Positions 35,771-45,060 of a stretch of DNA of 64,000 nt are shown here, piece after piece. Made by a program: the position numbers and the translations under genes. This stretch comes from Acetobacterium tundrae. Lineage in GTDB: Bacteria > Bacillota > Clostridia > Eubacteriales > Eubacteriaceae. The notes below the pieces were generated by a model. The model searched no databases. It saw nothing but the letters and a program-made list of their open reading frames with translations, and was not told the DNA's origin. The stretch is from positions 1 through 64,000 of the forward strand of contig NZ_RXYB01000011.1 in assembly GCF_008086615.1 (NCBI RefSeq), written 5' to 3'. Numbering within the stretch: position 1 is the first letter of the stretch; each line of letters starts with the position of its first letter.

Positions 35771-37212
35771 AAAACGAAAATTATAAATGGATTGCACTTT
35801 CCTGCACTACAATGGGTGCATTGCTTTCCGTTCTAAGTGGTAGTACTCTTATTGTCGCTTTGCCTGATATCATGAAGGAGCTGAACGCTGGAATGGGTAT
35901 TCTGACGTGGATCCTGATGGGCTATATGCTTGTCCTGACGATACTGGTGCCATCAATCGGAAGAGTCGCCGATATGTTTGGAAGAAAAAAACTTTATGTG
36001 GGTGGATTTGCCTTATTCACCATCGCGTCGTTGTTTTGCGCTTGGTCGAACACCGGCATTCAACTGCTGATCTTCAGATTGATTCAGGGCGTCGGCGGAG
36101 CACTCTTAGTAGCAAACAGCACAGCCATTATTGCTGATGCCTTTCCTAAGGACGAGCTTGGAAAAGCACTGGGAATTAACCTGATGTTTATCAGTGTAGG
36201 AAGCGTTATCGGAACAATTTTAGGAGGATTTCTTGTCAGTATTGGATGGCGGAGTATTTTCTATATGAATCTTCCCGTTGGGATCATTGGAACCTTATGG
36301 GCTGCCTTTCAGTTGCGTGAAGTCTATTCTTATACCCAAAAGCAAAAGTTTGACTGGCCCGGTACTTTGACATTTACGCTCGGGATATTTTCACTCCTCA
36401 TGGCTCTGACAATTGGCAGTTTTTCCGGATGGTTCAGCCTTGAAGTAATCGCAATGTTTGTCATTGCCGTTGTAGCCATGATTGTTTTTGTCTTAATCGA
36501 AAATAGAACGATTCAGCCAATGCTGGATTTGCAGCTTTTTAAAGCCCGAGTATTAGCCTTTGCATTTGCAAGTAATTTATTTAATGGAATCGCAAGAGGC
36601 GCTATTACCTTTCTTATGATATTTTATTTTCAGGGAATAAAAGGTGATGATCCGATGACCGCAGGAATATTGTTGACACCGATGGCCTTATCGATGTTCC
36701 TCATTTCACCCATCAGTGGTATCCTGTCTGATAAATATGACTCTCGTTTTTTAAGTTCCCTAGGCCTGATAATTTCGGCAATCGGGCTCTTTGGGCTTAT
36801 GTGGATTACAGATAACACACCTACAATTTTGCTGCTCATCTGGATGTTTATAATGGGACTTGGTTCGGGACTGTTCTTTTCACCAAATTCCAATTCAATC
36901 ATGAGTGCCGTTCCACCAAATAAAAGAGGAATCGCCTCAGGCGTTCGGACCATGTTCAACAACGCCGGAAATGTTTTAAGTATCGCAATTTCAATGGCAA
37001 TCGTTGCTTCAAGTGTCTCCCCTGAAGCCATGCAGGGGCTATTCTTCGGAACACAGGTTGGCTCACAGGGAATTACAGTGGATAGTTTTATTGGTGGACT
37101 GCGGCTAGCTTTTGGCATTTCATTCGGATTCAGCATTTTGGCTGCCATCCTGTCTTATATGAGGGGACCCGCGCCTAAATGGAAGAACACCCCCTGTGAA
37201 AAGTCCGCTTAA
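35767..37212 (+). CDS. DHA2-family MFS drug exporter (14 helices)
   Basis: About 481 residues with 14 predicted membrane helices. Family motifs are GRVADMFGRKKLYVGG (motif A), RLIQGVGGALLVANS and GSVIGTILGGFLVSIGWRSI (motif C region), as in EmrB/QacA-type proton-driven drug exporters. The ATG at 35767 overlaps the merR stop and has GGAGG 10 nt upstream. An ATG at 35758 lies too close to that site. The substrate is unknown; the MerR partner suggests induction by the drug itself. A terminator follows at 37286. Confidence 0.92.
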   Translation: MKNENYKWIALSCTTMGALLSVLSGSTLIVALPDIMKELNAGMGILTWILMGYMLVLTILVPSIGRVADMFGRKKLYVGGFALFTIASLFCAWSNTGIQLLIFRLIQGVGGALLVANSTAIIADAFPKDELGKALGINLMFISVGSVIGTILGGFLVSIGWRSIFYMNLPVGIIGTLWAAFQLREVYSYTQKQKFDWPGTLTFTLGIFSLLMALTIGSFSGWFSLEVIAMFVIAVVAMIVFVLIENRTIQPMLDLQLFKARVLAFAFASNLFNGIARGAITFLMIFYFQGIKGDDPMTAGILLTPMALSMFLISPISGILSDKYDSRFLSSLGLIISAIGLFGLMWITDNTPTILLLIWMFIMGLGSGLFFSPNSNSIMSAVPPNKRGIASGVRTMFNNAGNVLSIAISMAIVASSVSPEAMQGLFFGTQVGSQGITVDSFIGGLRLAFGISFGFSILAAILSYMRGPAPKWKNTPCEKSA

Positions 37213-37285
37213 TAGAGTAGTTGAATAATTTTTTTCTTGTCTTATACTACCAACACCATTTGACACCGAGCCCTATTTCAACCAT

Positions 37286-37333
37286 AAAAATAGCCTCCTA
37301 TGATTACTTACTTTATCATAGAAGGCTGTTTTT
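37286..37333. terminator. Bidirectional terminator between the MFS and bL25 genes
   Basis: The arms AGCCTCCTATGAT and ATCATAGAAGGCT (one mismatch) pair around a 9-base loop, flanked by A5 on the left and T5 on the right. It can serve both convergent transcripts. Confidence 0.85.
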
Positions 37334-37464
37334 AAGCGATTTTTTCGCAATCTTTATGCTTACCACCGATTTTGAGAAACATGTAAATGTTACAAAGAAG
37401 ATTTTCGCCATCAGGGCTAAAGCATACTCTTTGATATTGTGACCTGCACACTAATCAATAAACT

Positions 37465-38091
37465 TTACAGGTTTTCTTCCTGAACGACTTCTGAGATTTT
37501 ATCATCTAACACATCTTCTATGATCGTATCATCTAATCTCATTTCAGTGATCACTAATACGATTTTATCAGCTTCAATTTCTGATTCAATTCCCTTTGGA
37601 AATTTAATATCGCCGACACATATTTTATCATTCAAATTAAGATCCGTTACATCGATTTCAAGGAAATCAGGTATATCCTGTGGTAATCCTGTCACAAGTA
37701 TTTTATCCATTTGCTCCACAAAATGAAGACTTTTTAATTCTATTGCTTCTTTGCCAACTATTTTAATATTAAGATTGAATTTAATTTTTTCAGTAACAGA
37801 CACTTGCTGAAAAACAACATTTAAAATTTCTCTTTTGATTGGCGAATGTTGTATCTCTTTTATCATTGCCGAATACGATTCTTGCCCCCCAAGATTGAGC
37901 GTGAATAAATAGTTCTTCCCATATTTAAATATGTTTTTTATCAATTCATCTTTTTTTATTTTTACTGAAACTGATTCCAGACCTTTTCTATTGATAGCGC
38001 CAGGGATATAACCTATAGCTCTTAGTTTTTTACCGGCACTGCCATTCCCATTTTCTCTTTTTTCAATTGCCATTGTTACTTTTTCATTCAT
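37465..38091 (-). CDS. rplY: Ribosomal protein bL25, long (CTC) form
   Basis: 208 residues. The N-terminal 5S-rRNA-binding L25 domain covers about 1-95 (GNGSAGKKLRAIGYIPGAIN is the signature region). The C-terminal TL5/CTC beta domain covers about 96-190 and contains DFLEIDVTDLNLNDKICVGD. It ends with an acidic tail. It binds 5S rRNA in the 50S subunit; the long form is also called general stress protein CTC. The ribosome binding site GAGGGG lies 8 nt before the ATG. It is a single-gene unit with a terminator downstream. Confidence 0.95.
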   Translation of the reverse strand: MNEKVTMAIEKRENGNGSAGKKLRAIGYIPGAINRKGLESVSVKIKKDELIKNIFKYGKNYLFTLNLGGQESYSAMIKEIQHSPIKREILNVVFQQVSVTEKIKFNLNIKIVGKEAIELKSLHFVEQMDKILVTGLPQDIPDFLEIDVTDLNLNDKICVGDIKFPKGIESEIEADKIVLVITEMRLDDTIIEDVLDDKISEVVQEENL

Positions 38092-38569
38092 ATTATTTTC
38101 CCCTCTTTTGATAAACGCTCATATAATATTATTCGTATTGTTTTTATTTGGTCTATTTCAATTAAAACCTTGGCGAATTATTTTTTTTAATGTTTATCAA
38201 TTATATTTTATATTATACCAAGCAAATGAATTAATATCAAGTTTTTAAAAAAAAATGCAACAGTACACTTACCTTGATCTGCTTATAAGGATTCCAAAAG
38301 ATACATCGATAAGCTCAATGCGATTAAACAATAAAAAAAGTTATATTGGGCAAAATATTTTTCAGGCAAATAAAGAAGCACCGAATACCGCTTAAGAGTG
38401 TATTACAGAGCTTTGTTAATAAATTTGGTGGAGGCGGACCGTATCGGTTCAAGATGTATAAACAAGAAAACTCGAAATTATTCACATTCTCAAATAAGCA
38501 CTATTGTTTTATGGTATTTTGATCATAATTCATTTTTAATTCTTCTAATCTGGGTTCGTTTTTACCTAT
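38092..38569. other. Intergenic region of about 480 bp with a possible gene remnant
   Basis: Very AT-rich near bL25. Further right, on the plus strand at about 38338-38520, an open frame in the third phase encodes a plausible peptide (SFVNKFGGGGPYRFKMYKQE in its middle). It has no convincing start or ribosome binding site. I consider it a possible decayed coding fragment, not a gene. No RNA element was recognised. Confidence 0.3.
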
Positions 38570-38968
38570 TTAAAAAATTATCCCGGCTTCCCTACCCAAT
38601 ACATATTGTTTATCCCGGTCGAGTTTAGGTAATGCAAATTCTAAATCTTCTCCTTCAACCTAGGTCAATAATATATAAACATTTTGATTTTTATTACAAA
38701 CACCAAAGCTAACCGGTTCTGACATTTTAAATCCCAGACTTGAATATTTACAAACGATCTGATATTCTCTTTTCTTTAGTTTATAATTACCGATATTGGA
38801 AGTTCTCAATACTAATTTTTGATTATCTGTCGTTTCAATATAATATTTAGTATCGTCAGACCAACCTTTATTGATTTTCTCAATTTTACACCACGTGTCA
38901 TTATTTATAATTTCTTCAAACATCGCAATCTCGTCATAACCTTTGTATTGATCCATATTTTTCACCAT
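38570..38968 (-). pseudogene. Aminoglycoside-phosphotransferase-like pseudogene (N-terminal third)
   Basis: The frame starts like a family of APH-type kinases (ICKIEKINKGWSDDTKYYIE region; TTDNQKLVLRTSNIGNYKLK; YSSLGFKMSEPVSFGVCNKN). At codon 103 a TAG interrupts it where the family has tryptophan. The same frame then continues as VEGEDLEFALPKLDRDKQYV and VLGREAGIIF to a TAA at 38570. The rest, including the catalytic HGD and DFD regions, is absent. It is therefore a broken gene with one nonsense mutation and a lost 3' end. A 33-bp piece of it recurs at 45061-45093. Confidence 0.8.
38703..38735. repeat. 33-bp direct repeat, left copy (inside the APH-like pseudogene)
   Basis: It matches 45061-45093 in the same orientation at 31 of 33 positions, with the last 27 bases (CTAACCGGTTCTGACATTTT plus AAATCCC) identical. 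Here it is part of a coding frame, so this is the original copy. The two copies bracket the moeA/ABC-importer cluster and the IS3 remnant. Confidence 0.85.
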
Positions 38969-38973
38969 ACTTT

Positions 38974-40329
38974 TTATATGAATTCTTCGCCGCGAAGGAG
39001 TTCTACCTCAATGGAATCCCCTTTTTTATAGACAGCTTCTCCAATTTCCGAAATAAATTGACCATTTGTACTCAGACACATGCCAATACTGGCAACTTTG
39101 AACGGAATAGGCGTCGCGGTATATATACCAGCCGCTGTTTTTTGTACATTTACTTTGCACAAAAACGAAATAAATTTGGGACACTGCATATCCTCGGTAA
39201 GGATCGCCGTAACTCTTTGACGTTTAATCATAGGCAAACCCAGATACTGATTAACCAATGCCCTGATGCACCATTCTAATCCATAATAGGCAGCAGCAAC
39301 AGGTCCCGGCAGATTAATGACTGGTTTTCCATTTATAACCGCCATGCTCATTGGTCTTCCCGGACCTGCTGCTACCCCATGCAGAAAAGCTGCACCATTT
39401 TTATTGATTGCTTTCGATGTGAAATCCTCAGCTCCCTTAGATGAACCACCGTTCATTATGACGATATCTCCCTGTTCCAGTGCTTTTTCCAAAGCTATTT
39501 TGATCTCTTTAGGATCGTCCTTTACAATCGGATAGCAAACAGGTTCCGCCCCCATCTCAAGAAGCATGTGTTTTGCCATCATACTATTAGAATCAATATT
39601 TTCACCTCTTTGAGGTGTTTTCCCAGCCAGAACCAGTTCACTTCCGGTTGGAATGAAAACCACCACCGGTTTTTTGTAAACGGGCACTTTCGCAATTCCG
39701 CCTAACGCCAAAGCCGCCAAATCAGATGGACGAATCGGCACTCCTGCAGATATGATGTAATCCCCTTTTTTAATTGTACTACCGCTTTTTTTTACACAAT
39801 CCCCCGGTTTTACACTTAATTCCTCTCTAAACTGAAGTCTGTCGTCTTCATCAATTAAAACCTTTTCGATCGCAATCACTGCGTCATATTTGTCATCAAA
39901 ATCGTCGCCAGTATCCACTCTGGAATATTCTCTTCCTGCTTCCCAACCAGTTGCGTCAGGCATGCTGTCTTTGAAAAGTTCTGAAGAAACCGCTATACCA
40001 TCCATCATTGATGCTCTGACAACCGGCAAAGTATTGCATGACTCCAAGGTTTTCGCCAGCACTCTGTTAATAGCCTCGGATAGTGGAACCATTTCAACCT
40101 GCTTCTCCGGACAGCATTTTTTAAATAATATTTGCAAAGCCTCTGCTTTAGTTGCATATTTTTCCTTTATTGATGAATTCATACCATTTTTCCTCCATAT
40201 TCTTCTCTTCTTTCCTCTTTCTTTAAATCGACGATAATATGCGTCATTGTCACAAGCTTCACATAATACCTTTCTATCTTTGATAATGTCCCTGCCATCC
40301 ATAATTTTTCCATGACAAATTTCACACAT
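38974..40329 (-). CDS. moeA: Molybdopterin molybdenumtransferase MoeA with N-terminal zinc ribbon
   Basis: 451 residues. From about 50 on it is a MoeA protein, which inserts Mo or W into molybdopterin. Landmarks are VRASMMDGIAV, PTGSELV, NSNMMAKHMLLEMG-type sequence, and GGSSKGAEDFTSKAI with INLPGPVAAAYYGLE. Residues 1-49 form a treble-clef-like zinc ribbon with C2, C5, C23 and C26 (CEIC...CEAC), similar to the C-terminal finger of FmdE proteins. An internal ATG at 40182 has a strong GGAGG 9 nt upstream, while the first ATG at 40329 has a weak site, so two products are possible. It lies downstream of the SAM-methyltransferase and metal importer on the same strand, which supports a metal-cofactor role. 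Confidence 0.88.
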   Translation of the reverse strand: MCEICHGKIMDGRDIIKDRKVLCEACDNDAYYRRFKERGKKRRIWRKNGMNSSIKEKYATKAEALQILFKKCCPEKQVEMVPLSEAINRVLAKTLESCNTLPVVRASMMDGIAVSSELFKDSMPDATGWEAGREYSRVDTGDDFDDKYDAVIAIEKVLIDEDDRLQFREELSVKPGDCVKKSGSTIKKGDYIISAGVPIRPSDLAALALGGIAKVPVYKKPVVVFIPTGSELVLAGKTPQRGENIDSNSMMAKHMLLEMGAEPVCYPIVKDDPKEIKIALEKALEQGDIVIMNGGSSKGAEDFTSKAINKNGAAFLHGVAAGPGRPMSMAVINGKPVINLPGPVAAAYYGLEWCIRALVNQYLGLPMIKRQRVTAILTEDMQCPKFISFLCKVNVQKTAAGIYTATPIPFKVASIGMCLSTNGQFISEIGEAVYKKGDSIEVELLRGEEFI

Positions 40330-40495
40330 TGCACTTTACGTTGGCTTTCCAGACAAGTCCTCCTTTTTTATGTTGACCGATACTAACTCAAATATAACCT
40401 CCTGTGATATTATAGCGTATTATAGGAGGCTCTTTACAGCCTTTTAATAGGATACAGTTGCTCATAATTCATAGCAGTCATAAAATTTTAATTTG

Positions 40496-41134
40496 TTATT
40501 TTATTGATGGTTTTCTTAAGGCCAGCCATACACCTCCGTCATCATTGATGATTTCATATTGACAAATGCCGTTTTTGTCCATAGCCTCTTCGAGTTTAAT
40601 AACCCGATCTTCCGGTTTATTACTATCCTTAGCAATCCCCCATAATGGATCGATTTCTCTCATCGTTTTGCCAACTTCTGTTTTAATTTCTATATTGCCA
40701 AAGCCGCTGCCTATATACGCCGCTCCACCCGGAACAAGCACCCTGAATATCTCGCCAAATGCCTTAGTATAATCGTCCCAGAATTGAAGCGAACTTCTGC
40801 TTATTACCATATTGACAGAGCTGTCGAGCAAAGGTATTTCATGAACATCACCGAACGTAACCTGTATTCTATCACCCAGATTATTCTCCGATACCTTGGC
40901 CCTGGCAATCTTCAATGCTGTATCATCTATATCCATCAAAATAATTTTCAGGTTTGTCAGCGTCGCCATTGAGATGCCAAAATACCCACCGCAACAACCG
41001 ACATCAAGGCATATGCCTTCGACAATGCCGAATCCTTCAATTATTTTTTTTGATAGAAATGGGTACACAGGCGTATAAACATTATTTGCACGCCAATGAT
41101 AGTCTTCTATTGAAATAACTCTCTTCATATCCAT
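40496..41134 (-). CDS. Class I SAM-dependent methyltransferase in the importer operon
   Basis: About 212 residues. The SAM-binding motif I is ICLDVGCCGGYFGISMA (about 42-58), acidic motif II IILMDIDDTALKIAR, and motif III region VTFGDVHEIPLLDSSVNMVI, with the usual methyltransferase strand order. The start at 41134 lies one base after the importer binding-protein stop, so it is translated as part of the same operon. The methyl acceptor is unknown. In metal-uptake operons such enzymes sometimes modify a small chelating molecule, but nothing here proves that. Confidence 0.85.
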   Translation of the reverse strand: MDMKRVISIEDYHWRANNVYTPVYPFLSKKIIEGFGIVEGICLDVGCCGGYFGISMATLTNLKIILMDIDDTALKIARAKVSENNLGDRIQVTFGDVHEIPLLDSSVNMVISRSSLQFWDDYTKAFGEIFRVLVPGGAAYIGSGFGNIEIKTEVGKTMREIDPLWGIAKDSNKPEDRVIKLEEAMDKNGICQYEIINDDGGVWLALRKPSIK

Positions 41135-41135
41135 G

Positions 41136-42197
41136 TTACTGTGGATCCTGTGCATTCAATATTCTGGTCAGTTCATCATCGCTCAAATTGTAATTAAAAA
41201 AGGTTTTGTAGAAATCTTTTGTCTGAGCTGAAATGTCCAGATCTTTCAATTGATCAGGGTATAGGTTCTTGGCCATCCAGGGAAGATACAGGGCTGTTTC
41301 AGAACCTAAATTCGACCACACAAACACACCTTTCGGAACTACAAATACCTTTCCGTTTATAACCGCGCTCAGCTGCGAGAACTTGGAGTCATTAAGCAAA
41401 TTCGTTCGGTCAGTTAAATTTCCAACTAAGAATATGTCATCAGGATTCCATTGCAACACCTGCTCCATCGAGACTTCTTTGGAACCGCTGATATCATTTT
41501 CAGCGACATTGACCCCTCCTGCTATCTTTATCTCTTCATTTTGGATTATATTGCTACCCCACGTTGAAAGCTTAGACCCAGTAACTGAAAGAGCCAGTAC
41601 CTTTGGCTTTTGGGCATCTGACACTTTACTTGTAACCGAATTAATCTTATCGACATTTTTCGTCACAAAATCCTTGTATTTTGCAGCTTGCTTTGTTTCA
41701 CTATCACCTAATATGCTTCCGACCAGAGTGACTGCGTCAACCATATCATTTATGCTGTTGTTTTTATAGTCAATCATGACAACCGGAATGCCGGCCTCTT
41801 TGATTTTGTCAATATCATCGCCTGATCTTAAAAAGACGACATCTGGCTTATTCTTTATCAACTCTTCAATGCTAGTGCCCGCCGTGCTGAATGGATAATT
41901 AACGCTGCTAAGATTAGGGAATATTTTTAATGCCCACGGATAATTTTTTATCTGATCTGAAGAAGCTACAATTTTATCAGCGCCACCAGCGACACAGAGC
42001 GTATTTATGAATCCAGGCCAGGATGTTCCAATTTTTTCAACTTTCGCCGGCAATTGGACAGCATTCCCATCCATATCGGTGATGGTCTTCTCCTGAGCTG
42101 ATTGGTTGTCCTGCTTACTGGCAGTCGAACACCCTGCAATAGTCATGGCCAGTAAAATCACAATAAGAATCAATAATAATCTTTTTTTCATTTTCAT
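41136..42197 (-). CDS. Periplasmic-type (FecB/BtuF-like) metal or cofactor binding lipoprotein
   Basis: About 353 residues. A lipoprotein signal ends at MTIAGCSTA, so it is anchored outside the membrane. The two lobes joined by a long helix are typical: TDMDGNAVQLPAKVEKIGTS starts lobe 1, and GTSIEELIKNKPDVVFLRSG and VSMEQVLQWNPDDIFLVGNL are family signatures. The start at 42197 follows AAAGGA. The fold is used for siderophores, haem, cobalamin and, in the MolA type, molybdate or tungstate. The MoeA neighbour favours Mo/W. The permease and ATPase genes follow the usual FecCD pattern. Confidence 0.88.
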   Translation of the reverse strand: MKMKKRLLLILIVILLAMTIAGCSTASKQDNQSAQEKTITDMDGNAVQLPAKVEKIGTSWPGFINTLCVAGGADKIVASSDQIKNYPWALKIFPNLSSVNYPFSTAGTSIEELIKNKPDVVFLRSGDDIDKIKEAGIPVVMIDYKNNSINDMVDAVTLVGSILGDSETKQAAKYKDFVTKNVDKINSVTSKVSDAQKPKVLALSVTGSKLSTWGSNIIQNEEIKIAGGVNVAENDISGSKEVSMEQVLQWNPDDIFLVGNLTDRTNLLNDSKFSQLSAVINGKVFVVPKGVFVWSNLGSETALYLPWMAKNLYPDQLKDLDISAQTKDFYKTFFNYNLSDDELTRILNAQDPQ

Positions 42198-42276
42198 TTC
42201 ATTCCTTTCTGCTTTGCAATACATAGTTTAAATTTGTTGTCCTTATTATTTTGTATGTTTTACGTAATTTTGAAGT

Positions 42277-43071
42277 TCAAGACAATGACAGCATCGGCAC
42301 ACAGGTTTTAATCCGCTGTCCGTCTTCTCTCTGAACGCTTGTGATTTTCACCTCAACACCATAAGCTAATCTGAGGTTTTCCTCCGTGACCACATCATCA
42401 ACTTCGCCGATAATGATGTCTCCATTTCGGTGCATTAACCCCACTTGTGTGGAACATAAAAAAGCATGGTCAGGAAAATGCGAAGTCATCAGTACGCCGA
42501 TTCCTTTTCCTGAAAGTTTTTGCACCTCCTCCAGAACTCGTACCTGATTGCCAAAATCCAAATTAGATGTCGGCTCATCCATAATTAATAGCTTCGGCTG
42601 TTGAGCGAGAGCACGGGCAATAAGCACAAGCTGTCTTTCTCCTCCGCTGATTTCTGTATAGATTTTATTCTTTAAATGGCTGATATGTAAATCGGCCAGG
42701 GCGTCCTTGGAAATTTCCAAATCAATTTTCGAAGGTGAGGCAAATATGCCTATGTGAGCCGTTCTTCCCATTACCACCACGTCAAACACTTTAAAAGGGA
42801 AAGCAGGAGTGTGTGCCTGAGGCACATAGGCAATTACCTGGGCACGGTACTTGTTGGTTAGTCTGCTCACATCTTTGCCGTCCAGCAAAACACTTCCTTC
42901 AACCGGATTAATAGATCCCAGAATCGATTTGAACAGAGTGGTTTTCCCAACACCGTTGGGCCCAAGCAGGCACATAATCTGCCCTGTTTCAATAATCAGG
43001 GAAATATGATGCAGGATATTTGTTGACCCATATCCGCAGGTGATATTTCTAATTTCGAGTTTTATAACCAT
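42277..43071 (-). CDS. ABC importer ATPase (FecE/BtuD/MolC type)
   Basis: 264 residues. Walker A GPNGVGKTT, Q-loop YVPQAHTPAFPFKVFDVV (the FecE-type pattern), signature ISGGERQ, Walker B LLIMDEP and switch histidine TSHFPDH are all present. The start overlaps the permease gene by 10 bp. It would drive uptake through the permease encoded upstream. GRTAHIGIFASPS is typical of this subfamily. Confidence 0.93.
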   Translation of the reverse strand: MVIKLEIRNITCGYGSTNILHHISLIIETGQIMCLLGPNGVGKTTLFKSILGSINPVEGSVLLDGKDVSRLTNKYRAQVIAYVPQAHTPAFPFKVFDVVVMGRTAHIGIFASPSKIDLEISKDALADLHISHLKNKIYTEISGGERQLVLIARALAQQPKLLIMDEPTSNLDFGNQVRVLEEVQKLSGKGIGVLMTSHFPDHAFLCSTQVGLMHRNGDIIIGEVDDVVTEENLRLAYGVEVKITSVQREDGQRIKTCVPMLSLS

Positions 43072-44189
43072 GCCCCCTTTTTTCCTTTTAGTAACATGAA
43101 AAGAAAGAACGGAGCCCCAATTATAGCTGTAAGAATGCCAATGGGAATTTCCATAGACAAAGCTGCCCGTGCAATGTCATCAACAAACAGCAGATAAGTG
43201 GCACCCATAATGAGAGAAGCTGGGATTAAGTCCTTATGATTGGGCCCAACAAGTATTCGCGCTAAGTGCGGGATAATCAGACCAACCCACCCGATAATCC
43301 CAGCGAGAGCTACCGAGCCAGCCGCTAGAAGGGTCGCACAAAAGATAATAACCAGTCTGAGTTTTTTAGTATTTATACCCAAGGCCTTGGCTTCTTCTTC
43401 ACTGAAGGAAAGAACATTGAGCCTCCACTTCAATAGTATTATCGGAACAGCGCCAATAATAAACGGGACTAGAAACATCGCAATATCATTATATGTTATA
43501 GAGGAAAGTCCCCCCATAAGCCAAAAGGTAATGGCCGGAAGCTTGTCATTAGGATCGGCGGCATATTTGGTCACGGAAATTAAAGCCTGAAAAAGCGCCG
43601 ACACCACCATGCCCGTTAATACAAGAAGAAGTATTGAACTATTACCACGTCCGACGATACTGCTGATTAAATATGCCAAGCCAACCGCCATTAGTCCAAA
43701 TACAAATGCGAATAATTGTATTCCAAAAACATTGTAGTCAAGCAGAATTGCGACTGCAGCTCCAAAACCAGCTCCTGCCGAGGCGCCAAGAATATCCGGT
43801 GAAACCATTGGGTTCTTAAAAATCCCTTGGTAAGCGGCACCGGAAATAGAAAGCGCCGCGCCAATCAAAATTGCGGAAAGGATCCTCGGCAGTCTGATCT
43901 GAAATACAACGATTTCTTGCTCTATTGTCCATGTTTGTGGCAAATTGAATAGCTTTGCCGCAAAAATATATCCCACTTGTTTAATTGAAACTGAATACCG
44001 CCCCAATACAAATGAAACAAAGAATACAACTATAAGGATGAGGAGACTAACAAGAATAATGATTTTGGTTTTATCCCTTTTTTCTTCCTCCTCTTCATCG
44101 TCTCTCTCTTCTTCATACGAATCAATCACGTTCAGTTTCGCGTAAACAGCGGGTGTTGTTTTTATATCTGGTTTTTCAGTACTTTCCAT
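43062..44189 (-). CDS. FecCD-type ABC importer permease
   Basis: 375 residues. A charged N-terminal extension of about 45 residues rich in E, D, R and K precedes ten membrane helices. Family motifs include RLPRILSAILIGAALSISGA, QGIFKNPMVSPDILGASAGA and GIIGWVGLIIPHLAR, the last two being the coupling regions. It forms the channel for the importer whose binding protein and ATPase follow. The acidic N-terminal tail is longer than usual. It is the first gene of the permease-ATPase-binding-protein-methyltransferase operon; moeA follows 166 bp after the methyltransferase. Confidence 0.92.
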   Translation of the reverse strand: MESTEKPDIKTTPAVYAKLNVIDSYEEERDDEEEEEKRDKTKIIILVSLLILIVVFFVSFVLGRYSVSIKQVGYIFAAKLFNLPQTWTIEQEIVVFQIRLPRILSAILIGAALSISGAAYQGIFKNPMVSPDILGASAGAGFGAAVAILLDYNVFGIQLFAFVFGLMAVGLAYLISSIVGRGNSSILLLVLTGMVVSALFQALISVTKYAADPNDKLPAITFWLMGGLSSITYNDIAMFLVPFIIGAVPIILLKWRLNVLSFSEEEAKALGINTKKLRLVIIFCATLLAAGSVALAGIIGWVGLIIPHLARILVGPNHKDLIPASLIMGATYLLFVDDIARAALSMEIPIGILTAIIGAPFFLFMLLKGKKGAWL

Positions 44190-44352
44190 GGATTTGCCCC
44201 TTCTGCCATAAACTTTCTTATGCTATATGCTGCGATTAAACGTTCCTTGTTTATACATTTAACTCATATAAAATTGAATTTCTGCAAATAACAGTAATAA
44301 AAAGCTATCTTATTTTATTATTCGTACGAATGAATATGTACGGTATTATATC

Positions 44353-44387
44353 ATATTATAACGTTAATGTCATTATTATTATAATAT
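44353..44387. promoter_or_regulatory. Inverted repeat upstream of the FecCD importer
   Basis: ATATTATAA (44353-44361) and TTATAATAT (44379-44387) form perfect 9-bp arms 17 bp apart, about 165 bp before the permease start. The region also contains GTTAT/ATAAC half-sites near 44408-44433. A metal-responsive repressor (ModE-like or Fur-like) could bind here, but in such AT-rich DNA a chance repeat is possible. Confidence 0.35.
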
Positions 44388-44514
44388 AACATGATTTTTA
44401 CTGTTTCGTTATGTTCGCGTCATATTATATAACAAAATAATCGCTATATTTCTTCATTGAATATTGAGGATGTGGAGTGATATCATAAAATGCAGTCCCG
44501 AATTGCAAGGAAAT

Positions 44515-45060
44515 GAGGTGAAATAGAAAGAAAAAAGACTGGAAACTTATGAAAAAGCATCCAGTGCAGAAGAACTTTTTGAAGCGTTAAAACTGGCAAA
44601 TTAAATCGGCAATCAAGCTGCCACCGATCGACTAGAAATTAAACTCGATACGTTATACACTTAGATTAGCAAAGCTAAAAAAGGCCAACCTGGTTTTTGT
44701 CATGAGCCTAAAAATATCCCAATAACCGATCCAACTCGTTTAAAAGAACTCGAAAAGGAACTACGGGAAGCCAAAGAAGAAATAGAGATCCTCCAAGATG
44801 CACTTGGTTTTTTTTGTAAAGCGCCGAAAGAAATAGCAAAGAACCTGTGGATAGCCTATAAGCCGCCGGAGCCGTTGGCCTGTTGCCCGCCTTTGTCGTA
44901 CGTTGGGTGTTAGCAAATCAGTTTATTACAAATATCTACGGTTTAGCAATAAACCGGATAAGCATACAAATCTTTTGGCGCAAATCTATGAATTAATACG
45001 GGAAGATGAGGAAAATGCAAATTACGGTGTTTGGAACAGCTATGATTATCTTCGACTATA
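44515..45060 (+). mobile_element. IS3-family insertion sequence remnant (orfA and start of orfB)
   Basis: The plus strand reads as a decayed IS3-type orfA: ...EELFEALKLAN, stop, IGNQAATDRLEIKLDTLYT, stop (where the family has W), ISKAKKGQPG, then LKELEKELREAKEEIEILQD and ALGFF. The end of orfA needs a one-base shift in a run of T near 44810. orfB then follows in another frame (RTLGVSKSVYYKYLRFSNK; NLLAQIYELIREDEENANYG), as expected of IS3 elements. orfB breaks off after about 60 codons at 45060, exactly where the right copy of the 33-bp repeat begins. It cannot make an active transposase. No terminal inverted repeats were found. Confidence 0.85.

Noticed and set aside
38398-38628. 76-codon plus-strand open frame
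   Set aside because: It runs antisense into the APH-like pseudogene, has no ribosome binding site and no recognisable motif.
44190-44500. Cobalamin riboswitch before the FecCD-type importer
   Set aside because: No B12-box-like sequence is visible, which slightly weakens a vitamin B12 role for the importer.
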